A stretch of 8,893 bases of DNA, taken from positions 1 to 8,893 of the forward strand of contig WQZT01000058.1 in NCBI GenBank assembly GCA_009780595.1. The letters run 5' to 3'. This stretch comes from Treponema sp. Lineage in GTDB: Bacteria; Spirochaetota; Spirochaetia; Treponematales; Breznakiellaceae. Shown here piece by piece: positions 1-5,987 of the stretch (position 1 is its first letter; every line of letters starts with the position of its first letter). The translations under genes were made by a program, and so were the position numbers. The notes beneath the pieces are model-generated. The model saw only the letters and a list, made by a program, of their open reading frames with translations, searched no databases and was not told where the DNA came from.

Positions 1-111
1 CCAAAACTCTGGGAGGCATCGGGGATTTCCTACACCAAGCTCATCGACCGCTTGATAGAACTCGCCGTTCTGCGCTTCCAGCGGGAAAAGAAACTCAAGA
101 CGAGCGTGTGA
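1..111 (+). CDS. C-terminal fragment of an unidentified protein
   Basis: The first frame is open from the window edge to a TGA at 109-111 and gives 36 codons. It ends in a basic tail (REKKLKTSV). The codons look genuinely coding: C or G is frequent at third positions, and the translation has an amphipathic helical character (SYTKLIDRLIELAVLRF) that could be the end of a helical or winged-helix domain. The gene starts outside the window, so its family cannot be named. It converges with the TPR gene on the other strand, with 82 bases between the two stops. A chance open frame of this length is possible but less likely given the composition. Confidence 0.6.
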   Translation, partial: PKLWEASGISYTKLIDRLIELAVLRFQREKKLKTSV

Positions 112-122
112 TTTTTTGAGAG

Positions 123-166
123 CGCTATCGCGCGGCTGTCGTGCGGCTATGGTGCTGCTATCACGC
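123..166. repeat. Four imperfect 11-base tandem repeats
   Basis: Units begin at 123, 134, 145 and 156 and read CGCTATCGCGC, GGCTGTCGTGC, GGCTATGGTGC and TGCTATCACGC, with an approximate consensus of GGCTATCGTGC. They lie between two convergent genes. The outer parts, 127-134 and 164-171, can also pair with one mismatch, but no run of T follows on either strand, so this is not a clear intrinsic terminator. Confidence 0.6.
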
Positions 167-193
167 GGGATGTTTACGCTATTCCGGTTTTGC

Positions 194-910
194 TTACAGT
201 CTGCCCGGCTGCAATCGGGCAAGCCCTTCGGTTGCCCCTTGGTGATGTGGGTTAAGGCTTACCGCCTGCTGGAAAGCTTCGATGGCGTAGGGCAAATCCC
301 CGATAGCTTCACGGACAGATCCCAGCCTGAACCACCAGAGCGCAAGCCCCGGATGCAGATGGACTGCCATCGAGTAGGCAATGTCTGCATTGTGAAATTG
401 CCCCCGCATCCGGTAAATCTCGCCCTGAAAAAAATACGCCACCGATGAATTACCGCCAATCGGCACAACATTTACGTAACGGCGCATGTAGCTTAAGGAG
501 CGGTTGAGATCGCCTAAGAAAAACAGCGATTGCCCCATCGTTTCAATAAGACTAAATTCGTTGGAATACAGCGCCAGCCCCCGCTCCCCCCACGACAGCA
601 CATCGGCGTGCCTATTCAGGCGGCGCATCGCCCAGGTCATAACCGTGTACGTGTTGGCTGTGGCAACGTTACGCGCAATCTCATCCTGAGTAATGCGAAC
701 TGCCTCGTTGTAAAAAACATCCGCTTCGTCCATGCGGTCTTGCGCTTCAAGCCCGCGACCAATCTCGTAATTCTGCCGAGCGGTTGATGCAAGCGCCGCA
801 CTTGGAGCAAGTGCCGCATTAGGCGGTGTCTGCGCCGCTAACACGTGCGGGAAAATTAAAAATATAACCACAGAAAAAACAGCACCCATCATCCACGAAG
901 AAACTCTCAC
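194..910 (-). CDS. Exported tetratricopeptide (TPR) repeat protein, last gene of the rnf operon
   Basis: The predicted protein has 238 residues. Residues 1-26 form a signal sequence: a basic residue, a hydrophobic stretch (residues 7-20) and an Ala-rich exit (HVLAAQ). A Pro/Ala linker follows, then TPR-like helical pairs at roughly 44-77, 120-150, 157-188 and 191-224. The last two are the clearest (EIYRMRGQFHNADIAYSMAV and AIGDLPYAIEAFQQAVSLNP). TPR proteins act as protein-binding scaffolds; this one should sit in the periplasm or at the inner membrane. I chose a GTG start at 910 because it overlaps the rnfB stop as GTGA and has ACGAGG nine bases upstream. TTG at 943 and ATG at 931 give longer forms with no visible ribosome site, and ATG at 892 or 889 gives a shorter form. 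It resembles TPR proteins of treponemes. Its link to Rnf is inferred only from operon position. Confidence 0.85.
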   Translation of the reverse strand: MRVSSWMMGAVFSVVIFLIFPHVLAAQTPPNAALAPSAALASTARQNYEIGRGLEAQDRMDEADVFYNEAVRITQDEIARNVATANTYTVMTWAMRRLNRHADVLSWGERGLALYSNEFSLIETMGQSLFFLGDLNRSLSYMRRYVNVVPIGGNSSVAYFFQGEIYRMRGQFHNADIAYSMAVHLHPGLALWWFRLGSVREAIGDLPYAIEAFQQAVSLNPHHQGATEGLARLQPGRL

Positions 911-1704
911 GCTTTTATACCTCGTATACATTTGGTAATGCAAACGTCAACACAGTGCTCGCAACCAATGCATTTATTATAATCGATTATAGCAAGATTT
1001 TCTTCTATAGTAATAGCACGTTCTGGACATTCCCGTACGCACTTTGTGCAGGCGATGCAACCAGAGGAACATTTGCCCCTGACTATTGCGCCCTTCTCGA
1101 TACTGGAACATAAAACAGCAACTGGTGCAGTGGAACTTTCAATCGTGATTAAATCGTTCGGGCAAGCTTTCACACACAAGCCGCAACCGGTACAAAGTTC
1201 TGGGATAACGCGGGCGAGGGAATCTTCTATGCAAATAGCGCCAGTGGGGCAAACGACTTTGCAGTCACCGTACCCAATGCAACCAAATGCACATGCGCCC
1301 TCCCCGCCGAAAAGATGTTTTGCCGCCTGACAGCTTTGTATGCCGGAATATTCCATTTTTCTTTCATGCGATTGGCAATCGCCTGAACAGCGGACAACCG
1401 CGATTTTTTTCTCAACGCTTTCCGCTTCGATTCCCAAAACGGCACTGACCTTCGCGGCAACATCCGCACCACCGGGTGTACAGAGATTTGTTTTTACACT
1501 GCTGTTTGAAAGCATCGCCTCGGCGTACGCTGTGCATCCCGGGTAGCCGCAAGCACCGCAGTTTACACCCGGCATTATTTCGTGCAGCAGCTCCAGCCGC
1601 TCATCAACATGAACGTGCATTACTTTCGCCGCTATGCAAAGCATAATCGCACAAGAAGCGCCGACAATTGTTACTGAAAACACTGCGATAAAAATTGTAT
1701 TCAT
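907..1704 (-). CDS. rnfB: Ion-translocating electron transport complex subunit RnfB
   Basis: RnfB is the ferredoxin-facing iron-sulphur subunit of the Rnf complex at the cytoplasmic membrane. The protein has 265 residues. An N-terminal membrane helix (about 4-26) is followed by the Fes-type domain with C49, C52, C57 and C75 (CGACGYPGC motif), then four 4Fe-4S ligand sets: C138/C142/C148/C152, C171/C174/C177/C181, C216/C219/C222/C226 and C245/C248/C251/C255. This is the long, multi-cluster RnfB seen in clostridia and spirochaetes rather than the short proteobacterial form. In the last set the usual CP is replaced by CI, and an extra cysteine follows at 259. ATG at 1704 is preceded by AAGGGGG about 10 bases upstream and lies 18 bases after the rnfA stop. 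The stop overlaps the GTG start of the TPR gene. All expected ligands are present, so it should be functional. Confidence 0.97.
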   Translation of the reverse strand: MNTIFIAVFSVTIVGASCAIMLCIAAKVMHVHVDERLELLHEIMPGVNCGACGYPGCTAYAEAMLSNSSVKTNLCTPGGADVAAKVSAVLGIEAESVEKKIAVVRCSGDCQSHERKMEYSGIQSCQAAKHLFGGEGACAFGCIGYGDCKVVCPTGAICIEDSLARVIPELCTGCGLCVKACPNDLITIESSTAPVAVLCSSIEKGAIVRGKCSSGCIACTKCVRECPERAITIEENLAIIDYNKCIGCEHCVDVCITKCIRGIKA

Positions 1705-1722
1705 AAACTAATTGCCCCCTTG

Positions 1723-2319
1723 CTAGTGGAACAGGTTTTCTATCACGCTGCTGAATCCAAAGAACGACAGGGAAAGAATTGCCACTGAGATAAGTTTAAT
1801 CGGCACGCCGCGAAATGCTTGGGGCGGGTTGGCGCTTTCGATGTGTTCCCTGATGCCGGAAAAAACTACCATTGCAAGCATAACCCCAAACCCCGAACCA
1901 AAGGCGGTTAATAACGACAGACCGAGCGTTAAATCACCTCTGACATTTTCCAGCGTAACTGCAAGAATCGAGCAGTTAGTTGCCATAAGCGGGAGGAACA
2001 CGCCGAAAGCTTTGTACAGCGACGGCACATATTTTTTCAGCGTGATTTCGACGAGCTGCACAAACGCCGCAATAACCAACACAAACACAATTGTTTGCAG
2101 ATAATCTAACTCATGCTGGCGGAGAATAAAATTGTTAATCGGCCAGGTGATTGCCGATGCAAAAACCATCACGAATGTAATTGATAAACCCATGCCGATT
2201 GAATTCTTCAGTTCTTTTGTAACGCCCAAAAAAGGGCAAATGCCGAGAAAGCGGTTTAAGACATAATTGTTGACAAGCACGGTACCCATCAAAACTGCAA
2301 CAACAGCTCCAAAATCCAT
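1723..2319 (-). CDS. rnfA: Ion-translocating electron transport complex subunit RnfA
   Basis: RnfA is an integral membrane subunit that pairs with RnfE. In the related Nqr complex and in Rnf structures, the two homologous subunits hold a membrane-embedded 2Fe-2S cluster on conserved cysteines. The protein has 198 residues, the usual family length, and about six membrane helices. The two conserved half-helix motifs are present: NRFLGICPFLG with C28, and LPLMATNCSILAV with C116. The ATG start at 2319 overlaps the rnfE TAA by one base (TAATG) and has AAAGGAGA about nine bases upstream, the clearest ribosome site in this operon. It lies between rnfE and rnfB, the C-D-G-E-A-B order known from clostridia. 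Confidence 0.97.
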   Translation of the reverse strand: MDFGAVVAVLMGTVLVNNYVLNRFLGICPFLGVTKELKNSIGMGLSITFVMVFASAITWPINNFILRQHELDYLQTIVFVLVIAAFVQLVEITLKKYVPSLYKAFGVFLPLMATNCSILAVTLENVRGDLTLGLSLLTAFGSGFGVMLAMVVFSGIREHIESANPPQAFRGVPIKLISVAILSLSFFGFSSVIENLFH

Positions 2320-2981
2320 TATTCAGCATCTCCTTTCCCGCACCTCGATGCCGAAGGGCACCCAGCGCACGCAGTTTCTGTTTTCTTGATTGCTGTACCT
2401 TTCGACACTTTGTTGACAATCGCCAGAATAAGTGCAAGCGCGATAAATCCTCCGGGTGCAAAACTAAACAGCGGGATGTTAAAATCTTTCAACAGCGGCA
2501 ACGGAACTCCCAGCCACGAACCTTTGCCGACAACTTCGCGAATGGTGGAAATTGCGAGCAGCGCTAGCATATACCCAGTGCCATAGCCAATTGCGTCAAG
2601 AATAGAATCGCCAATGGTGTTGTTCCGGGCGAAAACTTCCGCGCGCGAAAAGATAACGCAGTTGACGGTTATCAGCGGCAGGAAAATCCCCAGCGCTAAA
2701 TACAGTGAATATGCATACGCCTGCATAAACATCATGATGATAGTTACAAATCCGGCAATGACAACAATAAAGCACGGAATGCGTACTTTCACGGGAATAA
2801 TGTTGCGGATAGACGAGATTACCGTGCTTGATCCGACGAGGACAAACACCGTTGCTATTCCCATTCCCAGCGCATGCGAGACGTTTGCAGATACGGCAAG
2901 CACGGGGCACAAACCCAAAAGGGAAACCAGCGCGGGATTTTCTTTCGCAATGCCTTTCGTTACAATCGCAAGCTTTTTCAT
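2319..2981 (-). CDS. rnfE: Ion-translocating electron transport complex subunit RnfE
   Basis: RnfE is the membrane partner of RnfA and its paralogue. The protein has 220 residues and about six membrane helices. The conserved cysteines of the intramembrane iron-sulphur site are C25 (LLGLCPVLAVS) and C108 (LPLITVNCVIFSRAE). The C-terminal tail after about residue 196 is hydrophilic and holds three cysteines, C205, C208 and C214 (CAGCPSASRC). This is an extra small Cys-rich tail that is not part of the membrane core. The ATG start at 2981 overlaps the rnfG stop as ATGA, and the stop overlaps the rnfA start, so translation is probably coupled through G-E-A. Confidence 0.97.
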   Translation of the reverse strand: MKKLAIVTKGIAKENPALVSLLGLCPVLAVSANVSHALGMGIATVFVLVGSSTVISSIRNIIPVKVRIPCFIVVIAGFVTIIMMFMQAYAYSLYLALGIFLPLITVNCVIFSRAEVFARNNTIGDSILDAIGYGTGYMLALLAISTIREVVGKGSWLGVPLPLLKDFNIPLFSFAPGGFIALALILAIVNKVSKGTAIKKTETACAGCPSASRCGKGDAE

Positions 2982-3502
2982 TGACGCTCCCGCACAATCT
3001 CGAACGCATCGAACGTATATTGCAGGGCGTTTTTGAACGCGGCTGATGAGAATGTCGAACCCGAAACTGCCGCGATGCTTTCAGCGCCAATCCTGTCCTG
3101 CCCCCAATGCTGGCTGGCGTAAGCTTCCGAAAACACTGGTGCGGAAAAACTCGGCGTTTCGGAATGCGACAGCACTTCGCTCCTGATAAGCCTGCCTTCG
3201 GAATCGATCCCGCTCATCATTACAACATCGCCCCCAAATCCAATCGACGTTACGATAAAAATATATCCCTCGTTATTTGAAATTCTATACACGGCGTTTA
3301 CTTCGCTTGGCAAACCGTTTGTTTTCAACGGCTCAAAAGAATCCGCATGCGGCACAATGACACGCATTGCAACTGCCGTTCGCCCAGCCGACGCTGCCGC
3401 GATTATGGGCTGAGTGTAGTTATGACCAATCGCCAACGCGCCTGTTACGATAAGGCATATCAGCGACAGAATAAGGATAGGCATAACAAAATCATTTTTC
3501 AT
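2978..3502 (-). CDS. rnfG: Ion-translocating electron transport complex subunit RnfG (FMN-binding)
   Basis: RnfG is a membrane-anchored periplasmic subunit that normally carries FMN bound covalently to a threonine and passes electrons across the membrane part of Rnf. The protein has 174 residues. One N-terminal membrane helix (about 7-26) is followed by an FMN-binding domain with recognisable GFGGDVVMMSGID (89-100) and HSETPSFSAPVF (113-124). The candidate flavinylated residue is T150 in AAVSGST. The family and ApbE target consensus is Dxx(S/T)GAT; here the Asp position is Ala (144) and the Ala before the Thr is Ser (149). The ATG start at 3502 overlaps the rnfD stop as ATGA, and the stop overlaps the rnfE start. 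It is slightly short for the family, with no frameshift visible. Confidence 0.95.
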   Translation of the reverse strand: MKNDFVMPILILSLICLIVTGALAIGHNYTQPIIAAASAGRTAVAMRVIVPHADSFEPLKTNGLPSEVNAVYRISNNEGYIFIVTSIGFGGDVVMMSGIDSEGRLIRSEVLSHSETPSFSAPVFSEAYASQHWGQDRIGAESIAAVSGSTFSSAAFKNALQYTFDAFEIVRERQ

Positions 3503-4404
3503 ACGTTACCTCTCTTGCCTTTTTTCACCGCCGCACGTTTCAGTGCCGCACTTCCCAACGGTCTGGGAATTGTAAGTCTATTTATGTGCGGGACAACCAT
3601 ATTCATCAGAAGGATGGCGAATGACACCGCCATGTGATAATTCCCGTAGCGGATTAAAACGGTCAGCAGCCCCGCGCCCGCGCCAAAGATAACGCGCCCG
3701 GTGTTGGTGAGCGGGCTGGTAACGCTATCTGTCGCCATAAAAAACGCACCCACAAGCAGCCCGCCTGAGAAAATCTGGAACATCGGCTCGCTGCCTTGTA
3801 TCGCTGTCAGCGCAAAAACAACCGCGATGAATGTAACGGGCGTGTGCCAGGTTATGACCCGGCGGATTATAAGGTACGCGCCACCTAAGACGAGGGCAAG
3901 ACCGTTTGCCTCGCTGAAATAGCCGCTGTGCGAACCTGCAAAGAAATCGAAATCGAGCGAGCCCAAAAAGGGAACATCCCACGTTGCCATTGATGCTGGA
4001 AACGCGGCGAACAGCACGATACGCGCCGTTATTGCGGGGTTCGCAAAGTTCTTGCCCAGCCCACCGAAAAGCTGCTTTACAAACACGATTGCGGTAAAAC
4101 TTCCGAACACTGCCATCCCAATCGGAATCTCTTCAGGGAGGCACAACGCCAGCAATATTCCGGTTACCACTGCCGACAGATCTTTGATCGTGTTGTTTCG
4201 CTTGAGGAGTTTTTCAAAAGCCCATTCAAAAAAAACACACGATACCACGCACACGCCCACAATAAGCGCGGCGCGTGAACCGAACACATACACCGCCGCC
4301 GCCAACGCTGGCAACAGTGCAATTATCACATCGAGCATCAGGCGATTTACCGTTACTCTGTCTTGAAGGTGAGGCGCAAACGAAACCGTCATGCGTGTAT
4401 TCAA
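3499..4404 (-). CDS. rnfD: Ion-translocating electron transport complex subunit RnfD
   Basis: RnfD is an integral membrane subunit that in characterised complexes holds covalent FMN. The protein has 301 residues and about eight to nine membrane helices. Conserved blocks are APHLQDRVTVNRLMLDV (10-26), GGLGKNFANPAITAR (114-128), RRVITWHTPVTF (181-192), ATDSVTSPLTNTGRVIFG (224-241) and LLMNMVVPHINR (265-276). I place the start at TTG 4404 because it overlaps the rnfC stop as TTGA and has GGAGGAG five bases upstream. ATG at 4392 is the alternative, but it would leave the ribosome site 17 bases away. Between W142 and the DFFAG block (153) there are only about ten residues, and the usual (S/T)-x-A-T-P flavin loop is not visible. 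The protein ends in a basic tail. Family assignment is certain; the presence of flavin is not. Confidence 0.96.
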   Translation of the reverse strand: MNTRMTVSFAPHLQDRVTVNRLMLDVIIALLPALAAAVYVFGSRAALIVGVCVVSCVFFEWAFEKLLKRNNTIKDLSAVVTGILLALCLPEEIPIGMAVFGSFTAIVFVKQLFGGLGKNFANPAITARIVLFAAFPASMATWDVPFLGSLDFDFFAGSHSGYFSEANGLALVLGGAYLIIRRVITWHTPVTFIAVVFALTAIQGSEPMFQIFSGGLLVGAFFMATDSVTSPLTNTGRVIFGAGAGLLTVLIRYGNYHMAVSFAILLMNMVVPHINRLTIPRPLGSAALKRAAVKKGKRGNV

Positions 4405-5702
4405 TATTTCTCCTCCGCTTGTTTCAGTATCTTTTTTGACAATGACATAACCTGAGCAAGCGGTCTTTTTGACGGACACACATACTGGCAGCAGCCGCAC
4501 TCAATGCACATATTGGCTTTTAGTTTTTGCAATCGATCATTCTTTTTGAGTTCAAACGCGGTTTCGATTGATGACGGAAGGAGGCGCAGCGGGCACGCTT
4601 TGACACAGCGCCCGCACTTGATACAGGGCAACGCTTCAGGGCTTTCGGCACCTTTGCCAGCAAAAGCAAGCACAGCGCTGGTTGTTTTTGTAATGGGAAT
4701 ATCTGCGCTGGGGATCGCAATGCCGGTCATCGGTCCGCCGAGCGTGATTTTTTTCACGCCGTCTTTCAGCCCGCCGCAAAAGTCAAACAGCGCACGCACT
4801 GGCGTTCCAAGCGGCGCAATGACGTTTTGCGGATTACTGACCGCCGGACCGTCAACCGTTACACAACGCGAAACAAGCGGCACTCCTGTTTGTATGTATT
4901 TGGCAATCGCCGCAACAGCCGCGCAATCTATGACAAGGCAGCCGCTATCCTGCGGCGCAGACCCCGCCAGCATTATCCGCCCGGTAACGCTGTACACAAG
5001 CACAGTTCTCTGCCCCTGCGGATGCTTAGGCGGCAGCAGGCGAATCTCCACGCCATCCAGCCCCTTCATTTTTTCCACAAGTTCAGGATTGGTATCTTCT
5101 ATACAAATGGTACTATTTTTGGGCGAAAGATATTTTTGTAACAAGGCAATGCCGTCACGCACATACCGGGCATCATCAATCATTGTTCTAGTATTTGATG
5201 TGATGTACGGCTCGCTCTCGATGCAGTTAATCAGCAGGTAATCAAGCGCACCGCGCGCCGCCCCTGCAAGCTCCTGCGCCGCCGGAACATCGCTGCCGCC
5301 GAGCTCCGCAACGCCTGAGTTTTTCACCGCCTCCAAAAACTCCGCCGTGCTGGTAACGTGCGGCGGACAGCACCCTTCCCACAACGTCTGATTTCCATCC
5401 GAAGCGATAGTAACGGTAACGACCTTTTCCCCGGTGAACGTGTTGATGGTATCGATGCTCTTCACCGTTCCCGACACACTGGCGTGAATAGATGCGCCAT
5501 CTTTAGATGCGCCATCTAAAGATGGGGCGCCAATCACCTGCCCAACCTTCACCGCATCGCCAACTTTGACGAGCGGATTCGCCTGAGCACCTGAATCCGC
5601 AGACAGAGACAGCCGCACCTCAGAAGGCGTCGGGATAGATCGCGGCATGGATTCTGCCGTGTTTTTTAGACGCGGGGGGAATACGCCGCCACCCATTCTC
5701 AT
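4401..5702 (-). CDS. rnfC: Ion-translocating electron transport complex subunit RnfC
   Basis: RnfC is the peripheral cytoplasmic subunit that normally reacts with NAD(H) through a NuoF-like fold and carries two 4Fe-4S clusters. The protein has 433 residues, the usual size. An N-terminal barrel-sandwich region (about 40-85, with HASVSGTVKSI) precedes the Rossmann-like domain (130-260, with LLINCIESEPY), the SLBB-like region (about 280-335, LGGPMTGIAIPSADIPI) and a C-terminal ferredoxin domain with C360/C363/C366/C370 and C399/C402/C405/C409. The Gly-rich loop that in relatives reads roughly GGAxFPTHxK is here GGSDVPAAQELAG (135-147). I chose ATG 5702, 4 bases downstream of AAGGCGG; an upstream TTG at 5723 lies almost at the predicted transcript start. 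It is the first gene of the operon, and its stop overlaps the rnfD start. Confidence 0.95.
   Translation of the reverse strand: MRMGGGVFPPRLKNTAESMPRSIPTPSEVRLSLSADSGAQANPLVKVGDAVKVGQVIGAPSLDGASKDGASIHASVSGTVKSIDTINTFTGEKVVTVTIASDGNQTLWEGCCPPHVTSTAEFLEAVKNSGVAELGGSDVPAAQELAGAARGALDYLLINCIESEPYITSNTRTMIDDARYVRDGIALLQKYLSPKNSTICIEDTNPELVEKMKGLDGVEIRLLPPKHPQGQRTVLVYSVTGRIMLAGSAPQDSGCLVIDCAAVAAIAKYIQTGVPLVSRCVTVDGPAVSNPQNVIAPLGTPVRALFDFCGGLKDGVKKITLGGPMTGIAIPSADIPITKTTSAVLAFAGKGAESPEALPCIKCGRCVKACPLRLLPSSIETAFELKKNDRLQKLKANMCIECGCCQYVCPSKRPLAQVMSLSKKILKQAEEKY
5491..5520 (-). repeat. 15-base tandem duplication with inverted repeat inside rnfC
   Basis: On the plus strand GATGCGCCATCTTTA is followed directly by GATGCGCCATCTAAA, differing at two positions, and a third partial copy begins at 5521. 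The part from 5502 to 5520 is also a perfect inverted repeat with 8-base arms (TTTAGATG and CATCTAAA) around CGC. In frame on the minus strand it encodes two DGAS units (residues 63-66 and 68-71 of RnfC) in the loop before HASVSGTV. Confidence 0.8.
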
Positions 5703-5732
5703 GAAACCGCCTTCTATGCACAATGATGAGTA

Positions 5733-5761
5733 ATTTTATATTGAGATTATAATGCTGTCAA
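5733..5761 (-). promoter_or_regulatory. Promoter of the rnf operon
   Basis: On the minus strand a perfect -35 TTGACA (5756-5761) is followed after exactly 17 bases by TAAAAT (5733-5738). This predicts a transcript start near 5725 and a short leader of about 20 bases before the rnfC ATG. A perfect TATAAT (5746-5751) lies inside the spacer, with a weaker TTTAGA 18 bases upstream of it, so two overlapping promoters are possible. Confidence 0.75.
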
Positions 5762-5785
5762 CATATTTTTCTAAAAAAATCTGTA

Positions 5786-5814
5786 TTGACACTCAATTTA
5801 CTATATGCTATGGT
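5786..5814 (+). promoter_or_regulatory. Promoter of the tRNA-Thr gene
   Basis: TTGACA (5786-5791), a 17-base spacer and TATGGT (5809-5814) place the transcript start near 5821, about 40 bases before the tRNA. The -10 matches four of six consensus bases. Its -35 faces the rnf -35 across 24 A/T-rich bases (5762-5785) that hold a run of seven A, so the two promoters could share an upstream element. Confidence 0.65.
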
Positions 5815-5859
5815 AAATTCAATCACCAATGCAACAATCGCAGGTATGATGAAAAATAC

Positions 5860-5932
5860 GCCAAAATGGCTCAGTTGGCAGAGCGGCGCACTCGTAATGC
5901 GCAGGTCTCGGGTTCGATTCCCGATTTTGGCT
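5860..5932 (+). tRNA. tRNA-Thr, anticodon CGU (reads ACG)
   Basis: The 73 bases fold as a complete cloverleaf. The acceptor stem GCCAAAA/TTTTGGC is fully paired, the D stem is GCTC/GAGC, the anticodon stem GCGCA/TGCGC holds the loop CTCGTAA with anticodon CGT at 5893-5895, and the T stem TCGGG/CCCGA holds the loop TTCGATT. The variable loop has five bases. The discriminator base is T, and the 3' CCA is not encoded, so it must be added after transcription. No intrinsic terminator with a T run follows; codA converges from the other strand and ends 55 bases on. Confidence 0.97.
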
Positions 5933-5987
5933 AAACCCCTATATCAGCAGGGTGAAGTATCAGGGCTCATTTCCGTAAATATACTTG

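Noticed and set aside
112..193. Bidirectional terminator between the convergent genes
   Set aside because: The pairing of 127-134 with 164-171 has a mismatch and a long loop, and neither side has a following T run in the right place.
116..448. 110-codon open frame on the plus strand over the 11-base repeats and the TPR gene
   Set aside because: It overlaps the TPR gene in antisense, its start has no ribosome site, and the product has no recognisable domain.
5933..5960. Terminator after tRNA-Thr
   Set aside because: ACCC and GGGT could pair weakly, but the stem is four bases with a long loop and there is no T run.
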